Source of the DNA: Theodoxus fluviatilis
Lineage: Eukaryota > Mollusca > Gastropoda > Cycloneritida > Neritidae
DNA: 64,000 bases
Assembly: GCA_034096865.1 (NCBI GenBank)
Contig: JAWQFJ010016620.1
Span: 10,001-74,000, forward strand
Direction of reading: 5' to 3'
The first letter of the stretch is position 1. Each line of letters starts with the position of its first letter. Of this stretch, positions 45,711 to 58,300 are shown one piece after another. The notes beneath the pieces are model-generated. The model had not been told where the DNA came from, did no database searches, and saw only the letters and a list, made by a program, of their open reading frames with translations. A program made the position numbers and the translations under genes.

Positions 45711-45945
45711 TCCCCATGGGCTGGGGGTACGAATACACCTATCAAGTCTCCCTATTAGATTAGAACAAGGCAAGTGACTAGGGAAATGGAATCTTGACTC
45801 TGAAAGTAATTTTTTTAATTAAATGATAGTTTAGACATTTTTCTTAGATTCCTGACTTGCTACTTAGCACTAGCAGCCTTACACAACCTACAAAGACTGA
45901 TAGGTAGTGAAACTTCATCAACCAATCAATCAATCAATCAATCCT
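45711..45945 (+). mobile_element. CATC-tailed SINE family, copy 4 (diverged)
   Basis: GGGCTGGGGGTACGAATACA, then CTTACACAACCTACAAAGAC; the tail has become (CAAT)n. Confidence 0.65.
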
Positions 45946-46084
45946 TCATCCCACTTTCTTCCTCATTGTAATAAATGTATCATGTAATGTCTCATGGCAG
46001 AACTGTCACGTGCAGGGACATGACTGCGAACTTAGCAACTTTCAGGAGGTAAACAGGATGGTGAAGTTCATCCCTTTAATGGGG

Positions 46085-46119
46085 CCAGATCATCTCGACC
46101 CTCCTCAAAGAAGAGACTA
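46085..46119 (-). repeat. 35-bp identical copy of CAMKMT exon 9 border
   Basis: Identical to 52121-52155, i.e. the AG of the acceptor region plus the first coding bases of exon 9, same orientation, about 6 kb away beyond the last exon. The flanks differ completely and no donor follows, so it is not an alternative exon. Confidence 0.85.
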
Positions 46120-46848
46120 AATGGGGCCATGGGGTGGTGTGGTATGCGGAGTTCAGCAGTGAAGGACACCATTCAGTGTCTCCATGAGCCACACCTATCA
46201 TGACCTGGCTTGGAATAAGTATGAGGTCTGATCAATGCAAGGCCTCATCTTTCAACTTGTTCCATTGTTGGAGATGTTCCTCAATGATGCATACCCTAAT
46301 CTTTACTGTCACTGATTCACTAATAAGATCTTAATATTTTTTGCCAGTTACTTTTTGGAGTGCCGAACTTACAATCCACCCTGGCAGTGAAGGCCAGATG
46401 AGAAAAAAAACACAGCAACAGCCAACTGAAACATGCAAATGTGACAGACTAATTGCAAACCCCCAACTCAGCATCTACACAACCATTTTCAGATTTGATG
46501 AAAGGAAATCTCAACGTGGAACTGAGGAATGTTTACAGCTATGGCACACTTATTTAGGGTCACAGGTGTGAAAAGGAATTTTTCTATCACAAGAAGAGGA
46601 AAACCCTGGAATGTTTTACAAGAGATCTCAGAAGTAATCAAACAATACCTACTCATCTCCATAAATTACCATTTTAAGTAACTCATGTAAACTCATACAG
46701 ACGAAAACTGCTCAACATCAATCAATAGTTTAGAGCCCTAGTAATCATATACATGTAACACCAAAAACTGTGGGTGAAATAACTGAGGACTTGCAAAACT
46801 GTTCTTCTTGCCAACACTAGCAAAAAAAGTAAATTTAAAAACGTTTAA

Positions 46849-47128
46849 CCCTTTCCTGTTCGCTACTTTGAACTTGGCCCATCCGCTATCTGTTCAGTAG
46901 GCCCAACTTGACTTTGGGAGGGTGCGTCCATTTCATAAGTGTTTCCCATCAAACTAGGGTTTCAATGTGAGAATGGTCAGCATGGATTCACTCTGGAATT
47001 TCCTTTTGAGATTGTCTCCCCATTTTCAGATGCTAATTTCCCCTGAGATAGTTGGAAGGGAGCATTTCTCTCCCAACACCTGCAATCTAAAAGCCAATTT
47101 TACTTTTTCACTTCTGAACAGCAAAGGG
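46849..47128. mobile_element. 280-bp TTAA MITE
   Basis: Ends CCCTTT[C/G]CTGTTC in inverted orientation, with TTAA at 46845-46848 and 47129-47132. No coding sequence. Confidence 0.72.
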
Positions 47129-48662
47129 TTAAACGAATACCGTGTGATAAGCATGTTCAATTCAATGCAATGCCCTGGAATGATCAGCAACACAATCTGA
47201 TCTAATCTAATTGGCTCCAGCCATGTGTTACATTTGAGCAGCTCAAGACATACATGTATGTTACACTGTCCAACCACAATAAAAGGGGATGAGAAGGAGG
47301 TTACTCTTCCCATCTGGCCTAGCCAATACCAGAATCAGATGTTACTGCCGTCCTCAGAAAAAGATGTGCAAGGAAAGAAACCAATCCTGGTAGCTCGATG
47401 GCTGCCTGGGGCTGCCCCTGGTTCTAGCTGCTCCAGTCATGTGCTACATTCAAATCCCACATACAAAATATAATCTGAACATTACAATAAATCAGTTTAT
47501 CATCTGCATTCCAGATGTACCTCTCCTACTATGCAGGAGGCAAGCTGCCAAAAGTCTGTCTTCCCACCATTACCAGAATATTCTGATTGGAGGAAAACCA
47601 TAACAAATATATGTACTTCCAGTACAACTACTGGAACCAATTTGAACAAACATGCAAAGAAATGTATTTGAACACAAACTACTCATTATGACAAGTATTT
47701 ACAGTCAAGTACAACTTTCCCAAGTGTTAACTCCATGAATCCATTATTAAAACAGTCAAAATGGTCAAGTAAAAAACACAATGGAAAGACCTACGGAAAA
47801 GACTGAAACACTGTTGATATGTCAACAGGTCGGCCCTTTTTTCTGTCCCAAAACAAAATGCATATGCAGAACTAAAGGTGAATGGAATCAAATACATGAA
47901 CAAAAACAGTAAAGTCATGGCTGGCTTAACCCCAAAAAACTACATAACCATCACAAACATTGCTATGCAACTATGAATATTTGACAGACTTGGTTCAGTA
48001 AAAAGCAAACAACAGGACAGACAACTCACCATGCAGCATGTGTAAATGCAATAAAAACTGAGTCATGCTAATGGGTAAGAAACATCGCACACTAAAAGTA
48101 CCTGAAACGTAAGTAACGGTCATAAGATGGATGGAATATCACATTGACGGAATTGCATCAGTAACTCGTTCTCACTACTGCGAAATGGCTATATGGCAGG
48201 AAGATTATGTAAGCAAGATTTTGGTTCATGGTCCATTGAAACTACACTCGGATATCTACTGTTGGCATCCATGCAGGGATTCCTGCATTTTGGACAGGAC
48301 TGCAACTTGACAGAGGTGGCTGGGTGGAAGGGCTGACTGACAGGCAGATTCCCTCGAACACAGGAGTCAAATCACCTTTGTTTGAAAGATAAGCAATTCC
48401 CTCTATGCCACTGGAATAGTCTGCTTCTTCATTGTGCCACAGTAGTAAAGCTTCCCTGGTGAAATGCAAACCAAACAGAGGACAGCCTGAAAAGAACTGA
48501 ATGAGGCAGGAATACCAAAAGCTGCTCTACACATCCATGCCCAGTGCACACTAAACATGGAATCCCTGAAGTTTAATTCACACAGTGAAAGAAGTTGCAG
48601 AGATCCAATTAGATGTACAGAACGGGATGGAGATGTCTCATGGAGACATGGACACTGCAGGT

Positions 48663-48770
48663 CTACAGTGATGGGGATCTGCTTCCAGGGGGAGACAGAG
48701 GTCGATGCAGCAGGATCATCATGGGATAATGTAGGTTCTCATCATACATCTCCCCATCATCTGCTCGCAG
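48663..48770 (-). CDS. CAMKMT: CAMKMT exon 11 (terminal)
   Basis: Acceptor TTTCCAG. Encodes LRADDGEMYDENLHYPMMIL, then a short divergent tail ending RSPSL and TAG. ENLHYP is conserved with human. Confidence 0.93.
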   Translation of the reverse strand: MRADDGEMYDENLHYPMMILLHRPLSPPGSRSPSL

Positions 48771-51700
48771 CTGGAAATGGACACACAATTCAACATCTAG
48801 TCAGCAGCAGTTTTTAACACAGAATGTAACATCCAGGGGCAATGGATCCTGAAAAAGTGGGAAAATAACAGCAATCATAACGACTGTGCACAAGCCGCAC
48901 AGATAGACTGCCTATTATAATCCTTCAAACTACGAGGAAGCCAAAGAGTTCAAGACAATTAAGGCCAGACATGGCAGCTAATGTTGGACCAAGTTTGCTG
49001 TCATTTGTTTTGTATCTCTTTTTAGTCAACAAATGTATACTGATGTAGGAGCTAAAAAATGATAATGCCTGATAATATATGTCATCAGTTTCCATGGCAA
49101 CGATCCAAAATGGCCGCCAAACAAAAAAAATCTAAAGCCTATAACTTCTATTCTATGAAACTGATTCCAATTTTGTTTATTGCAATTGGTTTAATTCCTC
49201 AATGGTCACATATTTACGTTGTTTCAATGCATTTGGATGGTTATGGATTTTTTTTTTTTTTTTTTTTTTAAAGGCCTACACAGGTGTGTGTTTTAACCGC
49301 CTGATTATGATTTATGAAGAAACTACATGGTTTAAGTCAATGAGCAAACGTAATTATCTTCAAAAATATCCAAACTAGCAGTGTGCCAAAGTAGAAGTAT
49401 TTATCTTCAAAACTTACTGAGCCTTAGGGATTTGAAGACACCAAGACGCACACAAAGCACAAAACGCAGAAAAAGGGGAAGAAAGAAGGCTAAAACAACA
49501 CTTACAGATTGATGGTCCCTGCTCCATGCAGACAGCAAAATCCAGTGTGATTTTTCACAAGTATACATATGCAGCACACAGAAGTAAAAATATTCCATTT
49601 GAAGTCACATTGATGAAATATATTTCACCTAATAATATTATATACGTTATTGCTGAGAGCAACCGGCGAACTCGAAGTTCAACTCGAAGCCGATATTCGT
49701 AACGCTGACTCATTCAACCCTTCAGTCTTGGCCTTTTTTACAAGTATACATATGCAGCACACAGAAGTAAAAATATTCCATTTGAAGTCACATTGATGAA
49801 ATATATTTCACCTAATAATATATATGTTATTGCAGAGAGCAACCGGCGAACTCGAACTAGTCGAAGTTCGACTCGAAGCCGATATTCGTAACACTCTCAT
49901 TCAACCCTTCAGTCTTGGCCTTTTTAGCAGCAGCTGCTTGCTTTGCTTGCAGGCGACGCTTTTGTTTCTGTGGACGAGGCATTCTCTTTGCTCAACACAA
50001 TTGTAACAGTAATCAATTTCGAGAAATAGCCTTGAAATATGATGAACAGTCAAAAGTCGCGTGGAACAATGCAGCCATATTGTTTACAATCGCGGTGCAT
50101 TGTGGGCAGGCCGAGTGAATCGACGAGGTGTTTGCTGTGCTCTGATTGGCTAAACTTTGACCCAGACACTTACGCTATCAATGAAATAGTAATGCGTAGC
50201 CTTATATGGAAATCTATCGCAAACATTGCCGCTCATTCAAATGCTGGTGACCAATCGCAGTGAAGTCTATTTTTGTCGACAGTGCAGGGCAACACAGCTT
50301 CGAAACGTGAGCTATCTGGTGGTACCAAACATCGCATATTTCCCAAAGCGTTGCTATGCGTTTGAGGGCTTTAAAAATGGCCATGTTTTAGAATCCTTAG
50401 CATAAATATCCAAGCCCACGCTTTTGTAATAATGTTTTAACGACTTTTGCCTATTTTTTTTACAAGATGTTATTGTTGGAGTCGATAGATTAGATGTTGA
50501 GGAAGCAAATTCTGCAAAAATCCGAAAATCACTTTTTTGGTCTCAAACAGCTGCCGTGTCTGGCCTTAATTAAACAAAGTCAAAAATGAAAGGATTGCTG
50601 CAGTGAAGAGAAAACCACTGTAAACCTGGCAAAAAAGAGAGAAAAAATCTAAACAAAATTAAATAAAGAATATACTGCATTAAAAATTACAGGAAACAAT
50701 GATTTGCCAGTTGCAATCAATTCAAGGTAAAAGGAAGAAGAGGAACATATGAAGGGACTGCAGAAGACGTACCTTGCTGTGGAGATCCCAGATGTGGTCA
50801 TTGTAGTTTTCCTGGACTTGCACATCAAATTTCTCTTTAGCTAGATGAACAAATTCTTGGAAAGTTGATCCCCTGGCAGGAGCAAACAGGAAAGCTTTCC
50901 CCTGGACAAGATAAAGCCACCATTCCATTCAGGAACCAACCTCATGATGGTAATCAATCAAAGAATAACAAATAAAGCAACTAACTCCCAGTCATCTAAC
51001 TGCTTTACTTTGGTTAAAAACTTTCACCTTGTAGTCATCAATCAGTTGTTGGTTCACACTACAGCTATGATCACAGTACTCTTTCTTTATGTCCTGCATG
51101 CACGCACTGCAAATTTTCTCATCTACAGTTGGCAAGTGAAATCCTGCCCTGCATTTAAGATGACCTACCGTTTGCCGACCAGTAGCCGAGCCCCCAATGT
51201 GCACTCTTGAACGACTCGTTATGACCGAACAGTAGCCAAGATGGCTTCCGCGATGCCTTCTCATCGTCGCGGATTGCGCTTCTCAACCAAATGAGTAAAC
51301 CAGCAGCTGCAGACTGCTCATTCCTTGAGAAAGCTGATAAAATGCATTAAGCTGTAGCTGTGCATGAAGGCTTGGCATCGCTCGAATCGAAATTTATGTC
51401 AAAACGACAGAGCTGACTTGGTGTAAGCAAGAAATTTTAATGCTCACTTCAAGGGAGGTTACACAACAAACTAAGGGCTAATGTAAGATATAAGAGTTGC
51501 TTCCCTTGAAATTGTTTCGCCATCTGTCGTGGAAATGTTTGCTCAGATCTTGCCCGGTAATTATTTCAGAGCAGTTATTCTTTATTTTAAAAAAAGTACA
51601 ATATCAGCCTAACTTCTTGTAACGTCTCACATAGGCTGGGTAATAATCACAGGTCGAAATGCATGCCACAGCGCATATTTGTGATGGCAACTTTCTCACT

Positions 51701-52333
51701 TTCTCCGAAGGCAGCCATTTTGGTTATACAGGTGCAACAGCGTTCCGGCGCTGTATCTACCGGTCGATACCGGTAGCCGTACCAAGTCGTTCAAGAGTTG
51801 AACGGTATCTACTGGTCGATACCGGTAGGCCTCTTGAACGCACGGCTGTATTTTGAAAAATAGACTTGAACAATATTGCCAAAAGGTTTGGTGCTACCAA
51901 AGGAGAAGTTGACATGGTTCCATTCTGATTTCAGAATTTTTTTTACAAGAATGGTGTTGATCATGCAAATGGAAAGTTTGCAGCTACTCATGAATCTACA
52001 CACAAAATGTCTGAACTGTACATCCTCTGGTATCACAGGTTTCATTAAAAAAAACTCAAATCCTTCAGCACCAGACAATGAAACATACCTCAGGTTTTAG
52101 AAGGGAGTATATGGTCCGAACCAGATCATCTCGACCCTCCTCAAAGAAGAGACTACAAAATAGAATCAAACAAAAAAAGGAAGTTTATCATTTAGAAACT
52201 CTTGTTCTGGTGAACAAAACTCCACTTCTTGATAATCACAGCAAGTATGGGTGTATCAGTGAATACAGTAAAAAAAAATATTTTTTAGGAGGGTAGGTGG
52301 TGAAAGGTGGAGTGGAGGGGAGGTGTACGTGTG

Positions 52334-52379
<46 letters not shown>

Positions 52380-55300
52380 TGTGTGTGTGTGTATGTGTGT
52401 GTGTGTGCTTCAAGGGGGGAGACTACAATGTTGACATATCAAATGTTGCAATAAAAAGGCTTACAAATCTATCTTTATTTGTATTTTTCACACACTGTAC
52501 CTAAGTATCATACATCTATTAGGTATGAGGTTCTCAAACTTTCCCTAGCTCCCATTTTCCCCACCTCAGCCTCCTAGTCAATAGCTCTGAATAGGAAAAA
52601 CTATTTTCTGATATAATAAATGCCCAGTTCTGAAGTATACCTTTGAGTCTGATCTGCACAACTGCAATTTAAAGCCTATGCAGGATGAGACTATTTCTTC
52701 AAGAGAGCAATAAGATAATTTTCTCCTTTTCTCCTCCTCCTCCTCCTCCTCCTCCTCCTCCTCCTCCTCCTCCTCCTCCTCCTCCTCCTCCTGGCAATGC
52801 AAATTCTTTGTCTACCATCATATAGTAAAGGCAACTCATCCTCTATCAGAGAACTCACATTAGAAAAATTACAGATTCAACTGATCCATGATGTATGTGA
52901 CAACCAGTCAACACGCATTCACTTACCAATCAGCACATATGACACAGTCATAAGCCTCCAGAAAGTCTTCAGTAGAATCTGCTCCCCAGCGAAGTACTCT
53001 GCAACAGACAGGTGAACAACGTTCCAGTACTGGGCAGTGTAGTGCAGTGCATTAAAGTGACTCTTTGAGTGGATATTAGAGTGCACAAAAAATACTGAGA
53101 AGATATTTCACCCTTAGCCAACAATTTATATCAAATAATGGTTTTGGGAAAAAAACCAATGCAAATTTAGTCTGTTGATACAGTATATCAGGAATGTTGA
53201 TATGTATAGGAGTGATCAGAAGACATGCAGAATTTGTCTGAACATTGCAATGTGTACGAAAACAGGTGATCAGATTACAACTCCTCTCTCTCATGTTTCG
53301 TTCTCTAACAAAGTGAACATTCCAGCTAATTTTTTCCCCCTGCACTGTTTGATAAGAAATGATCATCCTTTACAAAGCCAATACATGTACTGCCACTAAC
53401 CTTGATGAAACTGAAGACTGCTTTAGGTCATCAGAATTCTTCTCCACCATCAATGAGAGATCTGAAAGTGAGTAAATAGGTAAACAATTATATTCCTGAC
53501 AGAAGAATACTGAAATGTTCAAGATTCCATCGAGCCAGCCTCTACTTCCAAGGAGCAAAAGCAGCAGAGTAAGACTGGAACAGAATCACAGTCTGCTAGG
53601 CTGCTTTCTCAACAAGTCTTGCCACTAGACTTAGCCACTGGTACATTGGTGATGAAGATGCAGATATCACTCTCTGTAAATCCAATGTCATGCAATCCTG
53701 ATAACATCCTTTGATATGGTTCAAAGTCTGCATCAAGATGGAGTACTCCCCAAATAGAGGAGATGGTAGTAATACCTGATTGCATGTGACCTATCTGTCT
53801 ATTACCAAGCTTATAAAAATCAACAGGAGCCAATATAGAGTCAGTTGTGGATCTGTTATAGAGGGGTAGTTTTTAAATTAAAAAAAGGTAAAGTTGTGAT
53901 TTTATATAGCGACTTTCCACCATTGATCGGTGCTCAAACCGCTTTACACGTTACCCCCTGATCACTGGGCATCTTGATCAATCCTCACTGGTACCTCACA
54001 ACAAACATAGTGACAGACATTTAAGATGCACACAGTCAGGTACCAGCACATACTCCACTCCCTGGGGAGTATTCCAACCCGATGCTGGCGTTTGGCCGCA
54101 TGCAGGGGTTAATCGCACTACGTTTTACCAACATTGCCCTCACAGGTACCCGGTTTTACTCCTGGGTGGGGAGAAGCAATGCGAGTTAAGCATCTTGCTC
54201 AAGGATGCAACTCTGGGAACCGCACAGCTTCGAACGCCGTACCCACTGGCCGCAAGGGACTGTAGGTCCAGCGCGCTAACCACTCGGCCACAGAGCCGCA
54301 GAGTGGGTGAGATGTCACTGTATAAAGCCATTACTTCAATCATTAAATCTAGGGGCCACAGACAAACATCTGGTTCTCAAAATTTATTAATTTCTTGCTT
54401 TGAGCTCACAATTATTTACACAAAATCATTTTTCCTGTGACCAGATTAACCCTATAGTTCCCAACATGTGAGTGTTAAACCTTCAAAATGTCAAAGAACT
54501 TCAAGCAAACATCAAAGAAAAAAAAAGGGCAAAAATGGAAGGTGGCAACAGGCACTGCAGGGGTTAAAGGGTTAATATTATCAATGCTATTGATTTCATC
54601 ATGTGGCCAAGCTGTCTCATCCTCATTCTATTAATTGCTAATGTTTCATAGTTCTTATAATCTTAAACTCGCTCACATAACACTTCCTTTCCCTGTCACT
54701 TTACTTCAAGATGGTCTCATCTACCCCTGGTGCTTATGGAACCAACAATTCTGTTGTCACTTCCTATCAGTACTGTGTTTCCCATTCTATAATACTGGCA
54801 GTCCAATACTCACTCATGACTGAGTCATCATTGCCGTCGGTGAGCACCACTTGATCAGCAACCCCAGTGACTGCAAGCTGTCTCACAAAACAAAGCACCA
54901 TGAGTTCTTTACTCCCTTAACTGTGGATCTACTCCCAAACCAGACTTTGCAGGACATGGGAAAACAATTATTTTTATTCTTTTCATAATATTTCACCATT
55001 CCAACACAGGCATGAGCCACGCTGCCTGACACATCAAATCAAAAGCAGCAAAGGAAATAACAGAAAGGCTACTTTGGTTAAAATTGGGACAACATCCTTT
55101 GTATTCAAATATAGTGGGGAAATTCCAAACAGCCCATTACCACAATACTCTCATTGTGTGCATGATTCTCTTAATAAAATATGAACATCTTATTACTTAA
55201 TGTCAACACCACATTTACACCAATCAAGTGATTTTAGCCTTAGAACTCTAGTCTAAAAAACGAGACAACAAGCACAAAAGCAATGCAATATCCGCCTAAT

Positions 55301-58300
55301 CATGCTATCAGAACAGAAACTAAAGCTGACCTTAAAAAAAGAAAAGAAGTATAAACACTTACACACATCCCTGCAAGGCAGGTCATGCCCCCTCCAAGTT
55401 CACAGACTGTCTTCCCCCTGACAAGAAGCAGGTGGGTATCAAAGTAAAATTCTGGTACATGTATGCAGATTAGAATTCATTCATGACAACCTGGCTAACT
55501 CTACACAAAACATGATGAACATAGCACAGTAATATATGTGCACTGTGCTTGGGCATTATGCATTCTGAAACTCATCATTAAACATTCAGTCACATTTAAG
55601 AGTGATGGTTACATTTCTAGTGCTCGAAACATTCAGCATGTACAACATGCATTCCATGAAGTTAAATATAAATCGTTAGTGCACATCATTGGCATTACCT
55701 TTATGCACCTTAACTCACACACAGCATGCATTTCCCTCAGATAATTCATTCAGACATCGCAACTGTCTCACCGAAAGAGCTCTTTGTGAGTCAAGCAGTA
55801 GAACGCCATCACTTCCTCAGAGGGCCAGATGCCTGCAAAAGCATGGAAGGCACTAGAACAATGATCCACACCCAGTGTGACTGTGCAAGTGCAAGCACAA
55901 GCAATGTGTGTGCATGTGGCTAACAACCTCCCACTAGCAATGATAGAGTGATGTGAAGAGCTGGGCTCAGACTGTGACAAGCAAGTTCAGAGCCGACATA
56001 GTTTTCAGGTCCTCCTGTAAACAAATAGGAAAAGTTAGAAAGAAAGAAAATACAGGAGGGAGGGAGGGAGGGAGGGAGGAAGGGAGGGAGGGAGGGAGGG
56101 AGGGACTACAGAAGAAAGGAAGAAAAGATCAAAGACTGCATGCAGGGAAATACTCTGAGCTCGCCAATACTATGAAAGATCTCAGTCACTCAACTTTAAA
56201 GATATTGATAAGAAAATGATAGTTATTCAAACTTGCTAGTCAGAAGTTCTATTACTGTGCCAAGAGAAATCCAAGTTCTCCTTAGTTAATACAACATGAT
56301 TCTAAAGTACAAGAGTTTGTAGAGCTAGAGTTCAAATTCAGCATTACAGGAAAAGGAAATAGGAAAACTTAAAACAATTCAAAGTGAATGATATACAGAG
56401 CAGTAATAGATTGGAATGCCATCCAAGACTTAAGACTGCATTCTTTATGTTTCTGTATCAGTTGATCGGGTATGACTATGGAACTGACCACTCTGCCCTT
56501 AACACGGTAAGGCATATAATTGTTTGACTCAAATTGCATAAAGCCCTTAAAGAATTAATGCAAATGTTCCTTTCCTCATTCTTCACATATATACAGAAGA
56601 CAATGGAAACAAATCAGTCACAGTGAGCAAGCTGTCAACACTCACAGACATTTCCAGTGTTGTTGAAACCAAGGAGCGTCTTGACATCCGCAGTTCCTGG
56701 CAACAATCTGAAAATATGCTCAGCATGCTAAACGTGGATTTCACAAGGGACATTTTGTAAACTATCACTAACTCAAATGATATTATACAACGCTGCTCTG
56801 AAAATAGGTACAGAAACATGTAAAGCCCTACCATTGTTTTCAGTCAAATGGATCCTAGTGGCAATATGTCACTCACCATTCCTAAAATAGGACTGACAAA
56901 ATCATAATAGCTAGGCATGAGTGGCTGCTATTTTTCTTAGTTGAGTGTAATATTTTAATTTTTTATCAAGTTCATGTCCTTTTTTTCTTCTTTTCTTCTT
57001 CACTTTAAATTTAATTCATAGCTGACTCCATGCTTCTTGCTGATGCAATGTGTTTGATATTTTCTATGATCAACATTAAAAAGGTCCCCCCCCCTCACCC
57101 CCCCAACCCACCCCCCTCCAACCCCACACCCACCCCCCAAAAAGAAGGTTCTGTAGTGAAGCCTCAGTAACAAAACAACAAATTAACCCTTACCATGGCG
57201 TCATAACTATGACTGATTGCATAACCCACTCTGAAGAGAAAAGTTCATGACCTCCACCCCCATGTAAAAACCCTTCCTCCATAGAGTGAAAGCAAACAAT
57301 CTGCTTCAAAACAAATCACAACAGGGACAAAATTAGACAACCTTTACCTCCCATCACAAGTGACACACACCATGACTAGTGGGCTTTGCCCAGACCTGAC
57401 CACATAGCCTAAGCCACAACTACTGGGATACACATTTATGCAAAACCATACAGCTCTCTTTCAGTGCCACTACTTCTTCAAAGTGACGGTTTCCAGATGG
57501 AGAGAAAGGAAGCACTGACCTGACTTTGAGTGACAGCCCAAACAGAGGGCAGCTGTACTCAAACCATGGAGCCCCATTGTCCTCATCATTGCTGGAAATA
57601 CGATGTGTCTGGAACAGGCCAAAAGACTGGAATCTCCGCACTGAGGCTGAACTCTGTTGTGTCTCAGAGTAGCTGGCCCCCCTCAGTATCTGGCAAAACA
57701 TGAAAGCTGGTGTGATACATTTTCCTACACAATTGTACATACAGGTTAAAACTTTATGGCAGTCAGAAATTACATGTAAGGCAAGGTAAAATAAAATCTC
57801 ATCATGGCTGGACATGTGTCTTGAAATTTTATTCCAAAAAAAGCTGGGTTGGCGAGGAATAAGCTAACAGTACTAACAGTAACACTACATGAAAAAGATG
57901 CTAGCGAGGTTGGGTTTCTTTCGCACAATTGATATGATTTTGCCACAAGGTGGCCTATACCTGGAGGTAACATGATGGGATGCCACTGTCTATGTTGAAG
58001 AATGGAGTAAATGGGTATGAAGCGTAGAAAAACCGCGAGCTGAAGATGGCACGCTCATAATCATATAGTCATACTCATACTCATAGTCATACTTCGGTCA
58101 GTGGCAGAGCTTTAGTTTAGTCAGCAACGAAATCGGGAAACAATAAGCACGAGCACAATATCACTATCAGTGGCCACTCCATGTGGACGGGATTGAATCG
58201 ACAGGGTCATTCTGATGCAGCGTAGTAGCCGTGTTTAAACCCGTTGGTATAAGTGAATGAAAATACTGTCAACTGCGTTACTGACGGCTCAAATCCACTC

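Larger units (their letters stand above)
44853..48662. other. Intergenic, including likely CAMKMT 3' UTR
   Basis: No coding similarity. Contains the SINE at 45711, the exon 9 fragment at 46085 and the MITE at 46849. The CAMKMT poly(A) site could not be placed. Confidence 0.6.
48963..50565. mobile_element. TTAA-flanked DNA element with small ORF
   Basis: Inverted ends GGCCAGACA[T/C]GGCAGCT, with TTAA immediately outside (48959-48962, 50566-50569); 1,603 bp. Contains a 183-bp tandem duplication, a poly-T run (49249-49270) and a 41-codon - strand frame. No transposase core. In CAMKMT intron 10. Confidence 0.78.

Noticed and set aside
52578..52802. Poly-glutamate protein at the (CTC)n tract
   Set aside because: Intronic trinucleotide repeat in CAMKMT; no splice context.
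54200..54300. A functional tRNA gene on the - strand
   Set aside because: It has A- and B-box-like sequences but cannot form a proper acceptor stem and is continuous with a SINE body.
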